The notes beneath the pieces were generated by a model, which was given only the letters and a program-made list of their open reading frames with translations, was not told the DNA's origin and did not search any database. Below, piece after piece: positions 62,891 through 64,000 of a stretch of 64,000 bases of DNA. Position 1 is the first letter of the stretch, and each line of letters begins with the position of its first letter. This stretch comes from Algoriphagus aestuarii (GTDB lineage: Bacteria; Bacteroidota; Bacteroidia; Cytophagales; Cyclobacteriaceae): the NCBI GenBank assembly GCA_017051695.1, contig JAFIDK010000001.1, positions 434,001 to 498,000 on the forward strand. The letters are read 5' to 3'. The translations under genes and the position numbers were made by a program.

Positions 62891-63658
62891 ATGGACGAAA
62901 GATTGATTGAAGCCTTTTTTACAGCCTACCCGCAATACACCATTCCACCTGACCTGCTCCTCCTGATTGGAATAGTTGTCTATATAAAATTACCAAAGGA
63001 TAAAAAACGTCATAGTCACTTTTTGCTTCCTTTTGTAATCCTATGCTTTACAGTTTTTTATGGAAATCTTGGCAGTTACACGAATTACGATTTTGAGTTC
63101 AAAAGATCAGTAAACGCATATTTTGGAAACACAAAGTATCCTAATTTCAATCTATGGCTTTTTAATGTGGCTGAGAGACAAATAGGTACTATTCTTTATT
63201 TAATGCTGATCAAATCTTATGTAAGACCCTTCAAAAGAAAGGTAATCACTTGGATGATTTACATATTCATAATGACAGCATTGCTGCTTCAATTTTTAGG
63301 AATTGAACCTATCTATCTAAACCAGCCTATCATTTTTACAATCGGGGCAAATATGATCTTATTCGCAAGCGCTTTGTATTTTACTGACTTAATTACCCAT
63401 CCCTCTTATCTAAAAAGCAATCCCTTGAAATTAGCTTCATTCTGGCAAATGACAGCTCTTATTTTCATGTTTACCTTAAGTTACATCAGTTCCGTGGCCT
63501 TAATTTATCTTTACGAAGTCAATCCAGTATTAGGTGCTGCGCTGCAGTCTATCGGTAATTATATGGGGATATTAACATTAGCAATTTTGACAATCAGTAT
63601 TGCTTCACCCCTGCTTCCGAATATATTTGATAAAGAACCTTTTTATGAATCCAACTGA
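62891..63658 (+). CDS. Multi-span membrane protein of unknown function, paralogue B
   Basis: A 255-residue paralogue of the preceding protein with the same pattern of about seven helices and the shared blocks KLPKDKKR, FTVFYGNLGSYT, FEFKRSVNAYFGNT, LGIEPIYLNQP and LASFWQMT. Identity looks near half by eye across the core. It lies 61 bases after paralogue A; the spacer carries no terminator. Its end overlaps the start of the histidine kinase gene by 14 bases, so the sensor protein and kinase are probably translated together. Function unknown. Confidence 0.75.
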   Translation: MDERLIEAFFTAYPQYTIPPDLLLLIGIVVYIKLPKDKKRHSHFLLPFVILCFTVFYGNLGSYTNYDFEFKRSVNAYFGNTKYPNFNLWLFNVAERQIGTILYLMLIKSYVRPFKRKVITWMIYIFIMTALLLQFLGIEPIYLNQPIIFTIGANMILFASALYFTDLITHPSYLKSNPLKLASFWQMTALIFMFTLSYISSVALIYLYEVNPVLGAALQSIGNYMGILTLAILTISIASPLLPNIFDKEPFYESN

Positions 63659-64000
63659 AGACCAGATTTACGTCATTATTTTTAGTACACTCTTTTTAGG
63701 GGGGCTGATGTCCACATTCGTGATCGCCATGGTTTTTATCCATAGGCAGCGACAGGCCCAAAACAAACAAAAATTAGATCAGATCAAATTGGAGCATGAA
63801 AAGACCCTATTGAATATCGAAAATGAAATCCAACAGGAAACACTAACCTATGTGGGCCGTGAACTCCATGATAATATTGGACAGTTACTTTCTCTTGCGA
63901 AACTCTATTTAGGGTCTTCTAAACCAGAAAAGCAGCAGGAAGGCAAAGAAACGATCAATCAGGTGATTTCCGAAGTTCGTGCCCTATCTAAAAACCTGAA
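63645..64000 (+). CDS. Sensor histidine kinase, HisKA_3 (NarL/ComP) type, 3' part outside window
   Basis: Open from an ATG at 63645 to the right edge (118 codons), missing its C-terminal ATPase part. One N-terminal transmembrane helix (YVIIFSTLFLGGLMSTFVIA in outline), a coiled-coil linker (NKQKLDQIKLEHEKTLLNIENE) and the dimerisation/phosphoacceptor motif YVGRELHDNIGQLLSLAKLY with His75. It has almost no sensor domain of its own, so it must take its signal from elsewhere, most simply from the two membrane paralogues just upstream, with which its start overlaps. A cognate LuxR-type regulator probably lies beyond the window. Confidence 0.85.
   Translation, partial: MNPTEDQIYVIIFSTLFLGGLMSTFVIAMVFIHRQRQAQNKQKLDQIKLEHEKTLLNIENEIQQETLTYVGRELHDNIGQLLSLAKLYLGSSKPEKQQEGKETINQVISEVRALSKNL

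Overview
The window reads as a chromosomal segment of a Bacteroidota member, most likely order Cytophagales and close to Cyclobacteriaceae/Algoriphagus. This is inferred from protein style only; there is no rRNA. Supporting signs are the near absence of Shine-Dalgarno sequences except in front of rpsU, promoter elements of the TAnnTTTG type, a fused SecDF, a short AtpC, DUF4403 and DUF4212 proteins, a TonB-receptor-like barrel protein and 6-bladed beta-propeller lipoproteins. No tRNA, rRNA, CRISPR array, prophage or insertion sequence was found. Most genes are housekeeping, and convergent pairs are separated by strong hairpin terminators.

Layout. 1-2.9 kb: a cut-off GT39-type membrane glycosyltransferase, hpf, xerC and rpsU (minus strand). 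3-6.1 kb: a GH29 fucosidase, a gene-poor stretch with a probable decayed peptide gene, and a beta-propeller lipoprotein. 6.2-8.1 kb: atpDC. 8.2-14.1 kb: an NlpC/P60 lipoprotein, ddl, a small lipoprotein, metK and a DUF885-like protein. 14.2-21.7 kb: a complete assimilatory sulfate reduction cluster on the minus strand, in order rrf2, DUF2061, cysH, cysD, cysN, sulfite reductase, cobA, precorrin-2 dehydrogenase. It covers sulfate to sulfide and the siroheme cofactor, with a matching pair of putative operators in front of rrf2 and of DUF2061. 21.9-23.2 kb: a small secreted Cys-rich peptide gene followed by a beta-propeller lipoprotein. 23.5-25.4 kb: htpG. 25.6-31.1 kb: cytochrome c maturation genes ccmB, ccmC, ccmD-like, ccmE and ccmF, with a vapBC toxin-antitoxin pair lying between ccmB and ccmC.

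31.2-41 kb: pheS, a fasciclin-domain protein, a third propeller lipoprotein, a large outer-membrane barrel protein, ytxJ, a DUF4403 lipoprotein and an LGFP-repeat metzincin gene followed by a HEAT-repeat-like gene. 41-47.8 kb: an acetate module (DnaQ-like exonuclease, cNMP/CBS/DUF294 regulator, acs, sodium:solute symporter, DUF4212 small subunit). 48-55.2 kb: a ZIP transporter, apbE, ruvB and the oxidative pentose phosphate genes zwf-pgl with divergent gnd. 55.3-61.5 kb: an unknown gene, a LOG-family gene, rdgB, udk, a small membrane protein and secDF. 61.6-64 kb: a compact unit of unknown function made of a small CPPFC-tailed protein, two paralogous multi-span membrane proteins and a HisKA_3 sensor kinase cut by the window end.

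Most worth a second look: the membrane/kinase unit at the right end, the paired Rrf2-type operators, the LGFP-metzincin/HEAT pair, the peptide/propeller pairs with one decayed copy, the exceptional rpsU Shine-Dalgarno, and a repeated intergenic hairpin with a compensatory base change.
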